A DNA stretch of 64,000 nt, from contig JALBYF010000062.1 in the NCBI GenBank assembly GCA_023212725.1, positions 42,574-106,573 of the forward strand, read 5' to 3'. The notes beneath the pieces are model-generated. The model was not told the DNA's origin and searched no databases. It was given only the letters and a program-made list of their open reading frames with translations. Position numbers and translations under genes: made by a program. Origin of the DNA: Tranzscheliella williamsii. Taxonomy: Eukaryota; Basidiomycota; Ustilaginomycetes; Ustilaginales; Ustilaginaceae. Shown piece after piece: positions 1 to 12,000 of this stretch; position 1 is the first letter of the stretch, and each line of letters starts with the position of its first letter.

Positions 1-3000
1 GCCGTCGAGTATCTTGCTCGTCGGACCGGTCATCGCTTTGTCCGGATCAACAATCACGAGCATACCGATATACAGGAATACATCGGATCTTACGCCTCGG
101 ACCCTGACTCCGGAAAGTTGAGCTTCCAAGAGGGACTCTTGGTCAAGGCTCTGCGACGGGGTGATTGGATCGTGCTCGACGAGCTCAACCTGGCTCCCAC
201 TGACGTGTTGGAGGCTTTGAACCGTCTGCTTGACGACAACCGAGAGCTTGTCATCCCTGAGACCGGCGAGGTTGTCAAGCCGCATCCCCAATTCATGCTT
301 TTCGCCACGCAAAACCCACCAGGTTTGTATGCGGGCCGAAAAGTGCTCTCTCGAGCGTTCCGCAACCGCTTCCTCGAGCTGCATTTTGATGACGTGCCGC
401 GAGCTGAACTGGAGACCATCCTCACCAACCGCTGCCAGATTGCGCCCTCTTATGCATCTCGTATTGTTGGTGTTTTCGAAGAGCTGCAAAAGCGCAGGCA
501 AGCTGGTAGGGTCTTTGAGACCAAGCAAGCCTTCGTCACGCTCCGAGACCTGTTCAGATGGGGCAACCGCGAGGCTGTTGGTTATCAACAATTGGCAGAG
601 AATGGTTACATGCTGATTGCTGAACGCGCCAGGCGGGACGACGACAAACAGACGGTCAGAGAGGTGATCGAGAAGATCATGAGGGTCAAGCTCGACGTAG
701 ACTCGATGTACGTGCTGGAAGGCCCCGGCTCCGATGCTGCGTTGGAACGGATCGGCGCTCGACTCGGGACATCAATTGTTCAAACGCTCTCGCAGACCAG
801 CATCGTCAAAACCTCGGCATTCCAGCGGCTTCTTTGTTTAGTCGCCACCTGTCTACGCTACAACGAGCCGGTGCTTCTTGTGGGCGAGACTGGCGCCGGA
901 AAGACCTCTGTCTGCGAGGTCCTTGCTTCTGCTTTCGGTCGCCAACTTCACACCGTCAATTGCCACCAGAATACTGACACGGCGGACCTTCTCGGCGGTC
1001 AGCGTCCGCTAAGGAATCGCGCTGTATTGCAGAGAGATGCCAAAGCTGCTGCTCTGAGCGCGTTATCATATCTGGGTGTTGTGACCGACCTGAGCGCGGA
1101 CGCCAAGATCGAGGACATATCAAGCTTCATCGAGACGCTGTTGGCGAAATGGCCGGAGCCTTTGTCTGCCCTTGCTGAGGACGACCAACAATCCGCCCGA
1201 CAAAACCTGCAAACTAGCCTACGATCGCTTTACCAGTCTACCGCTCTATTTGAGTGGCAAGATGGACCGCTTGTTCAGGCAATGAGAACGGGCGACCATG
1301 TCTTGCTGGACGAGATCTCACTTGCGGACGACAGCGTGCTTGAACGTCTCAACAGTGTATTGGAGCCTGCTAGGACACTGGTCCTGGCAGAGCGAGCTAC
1401 GTCATCGAGTCAACAAAGCCCGGGGTCAGACATTTTTGCAGCTCAGATTACAGGGGTTGATGGCTTTCAAGTTTTGGCCACCATGAACCCTGGTGGAGAC
1501 TATGGAAAAAAGGAGCTTTCGCCAGCCTTGCGAAACAGATTCACAGAAATCTGGGTGCCGCACGTCGACATCCGTGCCGATCTGGTCCAGATCATCAACG
1601 CACAATGGAAAGATCAACGACTGGAAGCCTGGACAGATGCTATTATCGACTTCTCGGACTGGTTCATTCATCAAGTCGGTGGACGTGACCAATCAGGCCT
1701 CGGTCTCCGAGATCTGCTCACCTGGGCATCATTCATGAACCAAGTGTCGGCCGGGGACGGCTCGGCGCTCCCACCAGCTTTCGGCTTCGCCCACGGCGCT
1801 TCTCTGACTATCATTGACGGTTTAGGCGCATTGCCAGCAACTGCCGCGATGTCGACTAACGGACTTGAAGATCTTAAGATCCGATGCCTAACTAAAGTCG
1901 CCAGGATGATTTCGCCCCTTGAGTACGATCCGAAGATAAGCTCGCTCTTCACAGTAAAGATAACCGAGCAGCATCTCGGGATCGGGCCATTTGCTATCAC
2001 AAGGGGCAATGTACCCCGTCCTGTCGCGGAGAAAGACTCGTTTAGCTTCGGTGCTCAGACATCCGCCTCGAACGCGATGCGAGTTCTTCGGGCCCTCTCA
2101 GTTCCCAACAAATCGGTGCTGCTCGAGGGCAGTCCCGGTGCTGGCAAGACTAGCTTGGTAACTGCGCTTGCGGCAGCTGCAGGTCGACCATTGACCCGTA
2201 TCAATCTGTCCGACCAGACCGAGCTTGTGGACTTGTTCGGATCCGATATGCCTTTGGAAGGCGGTGGTCCTGGAGAGTTTGCCTGGCGGGACGCCGCTTT
2301 CCTGACCGCAATGCAGCGAGGGGAGTGGGTTCTGCTCGACGAGATGAATCTCGCATCCCAGACTGTCCTGGAAGGCCTGAACTCCTGCCTTGATCATCGA
2401 GGAACCGTTTACGTGCCCGAACTAGGCCGCTCTTTCGAGAAGCACCAGAATTTCCGAATCTTTGCCGCTCAAAATCCGCACCATCAGGGAGGCGGTAGGA
2501 AAGGCTTGCCCAAGTCATTCCTAAACCGCTTCATCAAAGTGCATATCGAAGAGCTCCAGGCCGATGACATCCTTGCCATCAGCAAATACCTCTACCCCGA
2601 TTTCGATCAAGAGAAGCTGAAGTGCATGATTCGATACAACTTCGATTTGCATCACGAAACCGTCGTCAAACACTCCTTTGGCCGCATTGGCGCTCCCTGG
2701 GAATTCAACCTGCGTGACTTGATGCGATGGCTTGACCTGCTGCACACTGACCTTGGAGTCAACGTGCTCGGTGACCCCCTCGAACATCTCGCCTCTCTCT
2801 ACATCGAGCGCTTTCGTACAGCATCAGATCGACAAGCCGCTCGAGAGCTGTACCGGCGCTCCTTCAATTCGGAGCCGCTCGCTGAACCCCGCATCATCCC
2901 CACTGTCACACCAAAGATTATCCGGTTCGGTCATGCACTGATGGAGCGAGGACAAACGCGCCTCCCCGAAAAAAGGAAACTGGCAATCCTACAGCGGCAT

Positions 3001-6000
3001 CTGCCTCCATTGCAGACCCTGCTGGATTGCGTGCACAAACAGTGGCTAGCCATCCTCGTTGGGCCGACGGGCGTAGGCAAGACGAGCGTCGTCAGACTCG
3101 CGGCCCAGCTCGGAGGGACGAGGCTCGAAGAGGTGCAGATGAACTCTGGTACCGACACGATGGACCTCATTGGTACCTTCGAGCAATTCGACCCACAGGC
3201 GACACTCAGGCAGATCCTCTCGCATCTGCTCGAGTACCTGGATCGCATATTCGAAGCTTCAGCCCTCGCTAGCATCGACGATCTATCCGCTGTAAGGTCA
3301 GCCCGGGACGTGATTGCGTTAGCCTTGGATGTCCTAAATGCTGGCGACAAGGGGCGCAAGCTCGATCTGCACGGACTGCAGACCGCGATAGCGAACATTC
3401 ATTTGCTGATGAGCATCTGGGCTAACCGCGAGGACCCAGCTTTCGAAGGTAAAGTCCGGCAAGCGCAAGAGCTGGTATCGCAAAGGCTTCGAAATCCGGA
3501 AGATGGGACGCTGGCAACAGGCCGGTTTGAATGGGTCGAGGGACCCCTTGTCAGAGCTCTGAAAGAAGGTCATTGGCTTTTGCTCGACAATGCCAACCTG
3601 TGCTCTGCATCGGTTCTGGATCGGCTCAACTCGCTCTTCGAGCCGAACGGCTCATTGATCATCAGTGAGCGGGGCGTCGTAAACGGGAAGGTGCCCGTCG
3701 TGCGCCCTCATCCCAACTTCCGCGTGTTCATGTGTCTTGATCCCAGGCATGGCGAGCTTTCGCGCGCGATGCGCAACCGTGGTATCGAGATTGCGATGCT
3801 CGAACCCTCAGGAACTTCTACCTACGATCTCGACAGGCTCCAGGTCCTTTGCGAGTCCAGTGACGCCTCGCTGCAGCCATCTGTGGTTTCGCAATTGTCG
3901 CTCCAGAAGCACTTGATCTCGACATGCATCGGCGCTCAGAAGGCGAGACGAGGCCTGCGCCCCTCCGCTGACATGGTTCTGACAACGCGAGGAATAGCCA
4001 AAGAGAGGGCAGCTTGGGCTAGCAGTCAACTTGTCCTTCGCAATTCGCTATTAGCTTCTGCAATTCTCTGCATGTCCGCCTTAGAGGCTTTCCGCGTAGA
4101 CGATGTTACTGCCGGCTCGTATTTAGCTCGAGCTGTCCCAGCCGAGGCCCTTCAGCTTTTACTGCATCTAACAGCGGGTAGCAATCACCTTTCGGACGTC
4201 CTTACTACTTTGCTCCAAGAAAGACTTACTGGTGAAGACAGACCCGACCTGCAGAATCGCTCACTACTGGACAAAATCGAAAGACCATCAGATGACTTTT
4301 GTCAAGGACTTCCCGTCGACCTTCGCTACGACGCTAATGTGGTTGCACTGTTGCAGGCCCATTCCGAACCACAAACGCCAACGGCTCGCATCGATGTTTT
4401 AGCAAGGGCTTTGGTTTTGCAAACACAACTGAGGGATGTCGCTATTAGGACAAGGGGGAAAAAAGCGAACGAGCTTAATATCTTCGAGCGCTCTGCCGTC
4501 CTGGGCGACTTTTCAGCGGTCGTCGACGAGGACCAAGCAGCAGCTGCCGTACGATACATGTATCCGCTAGCCGTTGCAGTCGTCGATGCAGTGACGCAAG
4601 GCGCTTCGATGATCTCCAGTGGCTCGCCCAGTCCTCTTTTGCAAGCATTCACAGATTTGCTCAGATATGTTGTTTTCTTGCAAACCCTCTGCGCGTCAGA
4701 CGAACTCGACTTTTCTTCCATCCAGATCATGGTACGCTCTATGTCGGACCTTTTGCGGGAGATGCAGTCGAGCAACTTCCAAACGACCTCGAATCTCAAG
4801 AGGGCAATCGATGCTGTCGGGGGCTCTCTACAACTCGCCTCCGGCTTTGCTATGCATTCCATCTGGGCGCTCTTCGGAGCGGACGACGGTATGCAAACCA
4901 ACATATCGCGCCTCATCATTGACGAGGTTGCGTCCTTGTCCAGCGCTTCATCAGAGCTCGTACTCAACGCGCTGGACATTGCTGCTACGCTGCGGGTCGC
5001 CGGTGCACAGTCGTGCACGCCTGCGCAGGCCAGAGAGTTACTGCAGTTGGGTAGCCAGATGCTGGCGATGGTTAGGTCGGAAGCCAACCGTGTCTCCATG
5101 CATGCCCTCGACAGTGCTCAGCATGTCGATGGGCACGTGGCCGAATCTTTGCTCCTCAATGCGGTCGAAGTATCGCTAAAAGCAAGCGCTCCGACTGGGA
5201 CTACTATCGAAAGGCGAAAGATTTTCGTCAGCCTCCTCGAGCAGAACACCGCGGCGTCTACTCAAGCTGCGGTAGCTCCTGCGAAAGTGGATTCGTGGAC
5301 CGTCGATGACCCTGATGTCCATGCACAGGTGGTCATCTCGGACTTTACTTGGGTGCGAAGATTATGGTCGGGCACGGCTGACTCCCATCCTCGGAATGAC
5401 GGACCAGCTGAGCTTCTCCGCCCGCTTCTGCTGCGCACGCTCCTAGACTCCAGGTTCGGAAACAGATCGCTGCGGGAGAAGGCTCAGTACAACTCCGTGG
5501 TTCAGCGAATGGTCCAATCCGCGGGAGCTTCTTTGCCAGCCAGTTCCCCGTCACGCGCTAGCCGAATGCGGGCTATATTCTTACATTTCGTATGTTTGGT
5601 CTCGCAAAAGCTGAATAGCTCGATGCTGAAGGAACTCGGGAGGAAAGACATGGAAACGGAGTCCACCACCTTGCTAGAGTATTCCCAGGCCTTCCGTCAA
5701 CTCAGTGATGCTGCAAAGCTGTCCCATAATTCGTCGGTCATGGCCGCTGAGTGGAGCTCATTCCTAAGTGAGCATGCAGTCCCTCTCGAAGATGGTCCGC
5801 CCCACGTCGAAACGATCGCCCTTGGCCGCTCTTGGGTCCATCTCTCTCTCGTCATGCTACACATGTACCTTCCGAATGTCGCTCTGGACCCCATCGTCTC
5901 GAGGAGAACTATTTCGGCTTTCACAGAGCTTTGCCGTGATCAGGTCCAAGCCTCGCTGCAGCTCGAGACGATAGGAGAAGCGACGGTTACTGGCCATCTC

Positions 6001-9000
6001 AACAATCTCGTGATCGAGGAGCTGAAAAGCGAGCTTCGAGAAATCGAGACCCGTTTGGCGCTGGAGGGCGGCGACCAGGGCAGGGCATGGCGGAAGCCTG
6101 ACCTCAAACTCCTCTCGCAATTTTACAGGGAGGTTCACTCTTTCATCAAAGAGGTCATCAACGGGCCTAGAGTGCATAATCTGACTGAGGCTATCCGAGG
6201 CGGATTCAACGACCATGTTGAGCAGCGCGAAGCGAGTCTGCAAGCCAGTATTCTCTCCTTTGGCGATCGGCTCCGCAAGACTTTTGCCTCACTGAGGGAT
6301 ATCGTCGAGCCTGTCAATGTTTCGCTTCTTCAGCTCCAGCTTGGCTTCCGTCTCATGGTGCAGGAAGCTCGCGCTGCCGCCGCGTCTACGGATAGCACGA
6401 GGAAGTATCAGATTGTCGAATCGCTAGTGACCTTCCCTACCTCACGGAGTGCTGCAGCCTTCCGCCAGTTGTCGCTGCCTTCGCAATTTAAGTCGAAGTC
6501 TTCGGACATCGGTGCATCGCTTCTGATTGTTTCACTCGAATCCTTTGCATTCGATCGCGACATTCTTGGCGACGCAATCATTCAAGCCCCTGAGACGCTC
6601 CGCCATCTCAGCCAAACCTACGAACAAATCTTTCAACGCTGGACCCTCGATCGCGAGCGCGCACGGCGCGAGGAGGAGGAAGCGACGAGCCTGTACAAGT
6701 CACGCAAGATAGAAGATTCCATCGAGATGGATGCCGACGCTGAGGAACGAGAGTTCAAGGCCATGTTTCCGGACTATGACGATGACGTTCTCGATGGTTC
6801 TGCGCCAAGTAGGCCCAATGGAGTTTCGCCCGACCAGGCTGATAGTGGAAGCAGTGCGGGCCAGGGTAACGTGCTTATGCCTAATCACCTCTTTGAGGCC
6901 GTCCTGCAGGCTCATAACGCCATCTTCAGCGCGGGCGTACATGCGCCGTCTACAGGTATGTACTCTAGCAGTCGGGACGACTTGGTGACGAAACTGCTGC
7001 GCAAGCATTACTCAGAATGGTCTGAGAGGCTCGATCAAGCGGGGGCAGCATTTGGTCTGTCAGCAGCCATCAAATCCATGTCCTCCAACGACTCGAGCAC
7101 TAGCTTCAACTTTTACCTGGACCCTCGACCGTCTGAAGTTCACAGAGCTACAGCGATTGTAGAAGCGCTTCGCGATCGTTTGTCCGAGTTGATCAACGTC
7201 TGGCCTGAACAGATGGTACTGCAGCATATCCGCGACAGATGTGACGCCATCCTCAGGCTCGATGCGGCGAGCCCCGTTGCCAAAATGCTGAGCGCGCTAG
7301 AACAGCTCCTGACCCACACCGAGGACTGGGAAGGCTTCGCTAGCTCCGAGACATCGATACAAGCCAACCGCGAACAAATCTCGAGACAAATCATCGACTG
7401 GAGGCGGATGGAGCTGTCTTGTTGGGCTGAACTACTGGAGTCTCAAGCCCGCACGTTCAATCAGGATGTGGCTGAATGGTGGTTCCGCCTGTACGAGATC
7501 CTCATCGGAGGCAGCCGCGCCGCTATCTCCGAGGGCTCTGAAAGCTTCCGAAAGCATGTTGAAGGGATGGTTGACGCAGTTGACCAGTTCATAAGGTCCA
7601 GCTCTCTTGGCCAATTCGAAACGCGCTTAAGCTTGCTTGAGTCCTATGCTCGCTTCTTGATCCTCTTGGTTCGCCTTGCGCCAGCAAAGGAGAGAGACGG
7701 CTTCAAAGAGGTCGCCTTAATTCTCCAGAATGTGACCTCGTTCTTCCGTCAGTTTGACGAGCGCATCTCCTCAGCGCTTCGGACTCAGAAGGTCACGCTC
7801 GAAAAGAAGATCACGGACTTCATCAAGCTCGCTAGCTGGAAAGATATCAATGTCCACGCATTGAAACAATCTGCCTCGAAGACGCATCGCCAACTGCACA
7901 AAACGATGCGGAAATTCCGGGATATACTGCGCCAACCTGTCGATCCGATGCTAGCATCCCACCTTGACGCTTTGTCCCGAAGAAACATGCCCAACATCTC
8001 AGAGGTTACTGTCGTGCGCCGAGCCGCGCTAATCGACTCCAGCTTATGGACAGAAGCCGCGAGCAGTCACGGTAAGACTGCTCCTGAGCATATTCGCAAC
8101 CTAGCCAAAACACTCGAAGTGCTGCAAAAGATGGGTGCCGAAAAGTTGGCGCCTATCTTGCTGGATCCTAAGACCGGCCTTGCTATCGCTGAGATCGCCG
8201 ATGAGATTGTGGACCGACAGCAAGAGTTGGCCAAGATCACCCCGGTGTTTGCAAAGGAAGACAATGAAAAGACAATCAGAAACTTGACCGCCAGGAAGCG
8301 CAAGGCCTGGACCGATCTAATGAAGGAATTGCGGCGCATCGGACTCAGTTCTTACCTCAAAACCGACATTGCGACAAACAATCAGAGCGTAATGTATGTC
8401 TACACTCAGCCCAGACTGCTCGACATCTGCCCAGAATCGTTGAAGATGGAGCCGTTCTCCAGTCTAGAGACGCTCTACTTCCGCCTGCTGGCAACGCTTC
8501 CAAAGGTTCGAGATTCGCTGCAAAGTCACAGTCCGGACCTGTCCACAACGGAGCTTCAAAGAGGTATCAACTACATTGAACATGTCACTCATCTTGTCCT
8601 TCAAGAACGACTGCGCATGACGTCTCAGCTGGAGACTCTTTCGGCGCTCGAGCAATTGGTAAACCGCTTCGAGGCTCTGCATGCTGCTCCAACTGGGCAT
8701 CTGACCAGAGCTGCCGAAGTGCGACCCTTCCGGAGGCTGGTTGAATTCCTCGCCCGCCTCGACAGCGCACTGGCTGAGGTAAAGGACAAAGCCTCGGATT
8801 TCATCTCTACTTCTGCTTTCGGTAGGGCTGGTAGGGATGCACTCTTGGCCAGGATGGCTACGGCGCAAACGAGTTTGCGACTTCAGCACCATAGGCTTGC
8901 CGCGGTCGCTGGCTCGATCGCTTCGACCGGCGCTCTTAACTTCGTCACCGACGATGAGTGCAATCTGATCAAACAAGCCGAAGACCAGGTCGTGGAGGTC

Positions 9001-12000
9001 GGATCCTGCCTCGACGAAGGGCTGCAAAGCTGTCTTGCTCTCGAATCTCTTCTCCACCCTACAAAAATGTGGATCTTGGACAACAAAGGGCTCTTCTCCG
9101 CTTGCTGGGATTCCATCGGGGGCATTAAATCGCAGGCGCAGGAGCAGAACGCGTTCGTTCAGGAGACGGACTCGCTCATTTCCTCGGTTCTTCAGATTGC
9201 CCAAGACATCAGAGCTTCAACTCCTGCCGAAGCACAGTCGAAACAAGCAGAGGCGGAAGATAGCTTGTCGGATAAAGCAGTGTTGTCAGAACTTCGCAGG
9301 CTCGAAGCACAGCAGGCATACCTTCGATCGAGCGCCGTCTCGTCAAGCTTGCAACGCCTACTCCAGTTGGCGCAGCAGCTAGCGCGAGGTACTGAGTCGG
9401 ACCGCGTCGTGCGGCTGCAGCTGGCTCGACTTTCCCCTTTCGTCCACGAGTACTGCCAAATGCTCCGAAGTCACGTCGTCTCTTCTGCGAACTTCTCCCG
9501 AAGTCTGTTGAAGCTCGACCATGTGCTTTGCAATCTACTGACCGCGCTGTCGCAGAAGGGATTTTGCAAGCCACCTGAAGAACAGCAGGACGACGCGGGC
9601 GAAGGCGACGATGGTGAAGAACTCGAGGGTGGGACTGGCCTCGGAGACGGCAGTGGTGCCAAGGACATCACAGACCAGATTGAAGAGGATGAGGAGATTG
9701 AAGAGCTCCAGAAGGATGATCCTCTGGACGAAGGCGAAGACGGCGACAAGACCGAACGAGAGAAAAACGCCAAGGAAGCGGAACAAGATTTCGGCGGCGA
9801 GATGGAGGACATCAGTGACGACGGCGAAGACCAGGAGGGTGACGACAAGGACGAGCAGGAGGGCGAAGAAGAGAAGCCAGAAGACGCTGTCGGTGATGTC
9901 GACCCTCTTGATCCCAATGCGATCGATGAGAAGCTATGGGACGGCAACGACGACCAAGAGGACCAAGAAGACTCCAAGGCCGAAGACAAGACGAACAAGG
10001 ACCTTGGTGCTGACGCATCCAAGGACCAAGAGCCCGAGTCTGTACCGAAGACGGGAGAGCAGAACGGTGCGGACGACAAGGATCAAAAGGAACAGGCCGG
10101 TGACAATGCCGAGCAGGAGTCTAAGAAACAGGACCAGGAGCAGTCCGGACAGGATGAAGCAGGGGATGAAGGAAGCGAGCAAGATGAAGATCAAAAAGAT
10201 GACGATGAAGGGGAAGAGGAAGACGAAAACGCAGACATGCAAGGCGAAGGAGGGGGCCGTCAGCTCGATCAGGATGCCGATCAAGCAGAGAACCTCGACC
10301 TTAATGACGAGCTCAACATGGACGGCGAAGACGGCGATGATGACGACGAAGAAGAGGACATGGACGATCTCAGCGATATTGAACAGCCACCGGACGCGCA
10401 GTCTGCGGAGCAACAGTGTAAAGAGGGAGCGATGGATGATCTGGTTGACGATGCGACCGCTGCGGAAGAGTTGGAAAAAGGTGAAGATCAGGATGGCGAC
10501 GCCGCTGATGAGCAAGCTGATGAGGATCAGAAAGTCTCCAAGGACGACGGCGAGGATGCTATGGACGAGGACGAAGATGGCACAGACGAAGGCAACGCTG
10601 AGGAGGAAGAGCAACAAAAGGACGAAGCTCCAAAGTCGCAAGACCAGGGCAAATCTACCGAGGACCGCCCAGATGCGTTCAATCTGGATGCCCTTGATCA
10701 AGGAGCTGAAGAGGGTGGTCAGGACGAGTCTGCCAACCAGCAACAGTCTACCCGTGCCCAGCAAGGTAGACGAGTCGAAGCGCAACAAAACCGGGCTGAG
10801 GCGAACGAAGGTGAAATGGACGAGGACGCGAAGGCCAATAGCGCGGAGCAGCAAGCGCAGGAGCCGGACGCCGGTGGATCTCGCGGCTCTGGTGCTCAAA
10901 TGACTCAGAAGGAGGAAGCATCTGCCGATCAAATGCCCGAGTCAGGGGAGGAGAAGAAAGATGACAATCCGCTCCGAAGCATGGGAGATGCTTTGGAGGA
11001 TTTCCGCCGTAAGATGGAGAAGATCCAAGCGGCCCGGGCTGAAGAAGAAGAAGTGCTGGGCGACAAGGCGGAGCCCGACGGCGAGGGCATGCCAGAAGAA
11101 GGTGATGTCCAACACGTCGCTAACGACGATGACGCCGAAATGCAAGCCTTGGGTGCTGCCGAGGAGCAGGACGAAGTGCAGAAACTCAGAGACCTTGCGA
11201 TCGAAGAAGAAGACGAAGGAGCAGGTGCCAAGCCTCGCGGTGATGACGTCAAAGAGGAAGACGACATTGAACAACGAGGCCCTCAGCCGCTTCCCGAACA
11301 ACCTGAGCAGCAACCGCAAGACGAGAAGAAAGACGGGCAGCAAAAGGCGTTCATGCCCTCGGACTTGAAGCGTCCAACATCAACACTGACCGCGGAGCAG
11401 GAGGCCTTGCTCGATGAGGATGGTGATGCCAACATGGACGACGCTGACGAGATGCAAGCGAACGAGGCAAAGGAGGCGGAAGAGGAAGACATGACACCTT
11501 TGCCCGACGATACGCGCGACGAAGCTGATCATCAGATCCAGGACCAGCTGGAAGCCTTCCGCAGCACGGAGTCCTCGGAAGATCGTTTGACGAAAGCCGG
11601 CGATCTCTGGCGATCGTACGCTTCTCTGACTGCAGACCTGGCCTTTTCCCTGTGCGAGCAGTTGCGGCTCGTCCTGGCGCCGACACTGGCAACGCGACTG
11701 AACGGAGACTTCCGCACGGGCAAACGGCTCAACATGCGGAAGATTGTCCCCTTCATCGCTTCTGACTTTTCCAAAGACAAGATCTGGCTTCGACGCACCA
11801 AGCCTTCTTCTCGAGAGTATCAGGTGCTACTGGCGATTGACGATAGTCGCAGTATGTCGGAGTCGCGCTCGGCGCATCTGGCCTATCAAACACTGGCGCT
11901 AGTCACGGGAGCGCTTTCACGCCTCGAGGTCGGAGATGTTTCGATTTGTCGCTTTGGCGACGACGTCGAGAGCCTGCATGACTTTGGCAAGGGCACGTTC

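Noticed and set aside
9934..10932. Leu/Val-rich 332-codon minus-strand frame that looks like a membrane protein
   Set aside because: Reverse complement of the Glu/Asp codons of midasin; hydrophobicity is an artefact.
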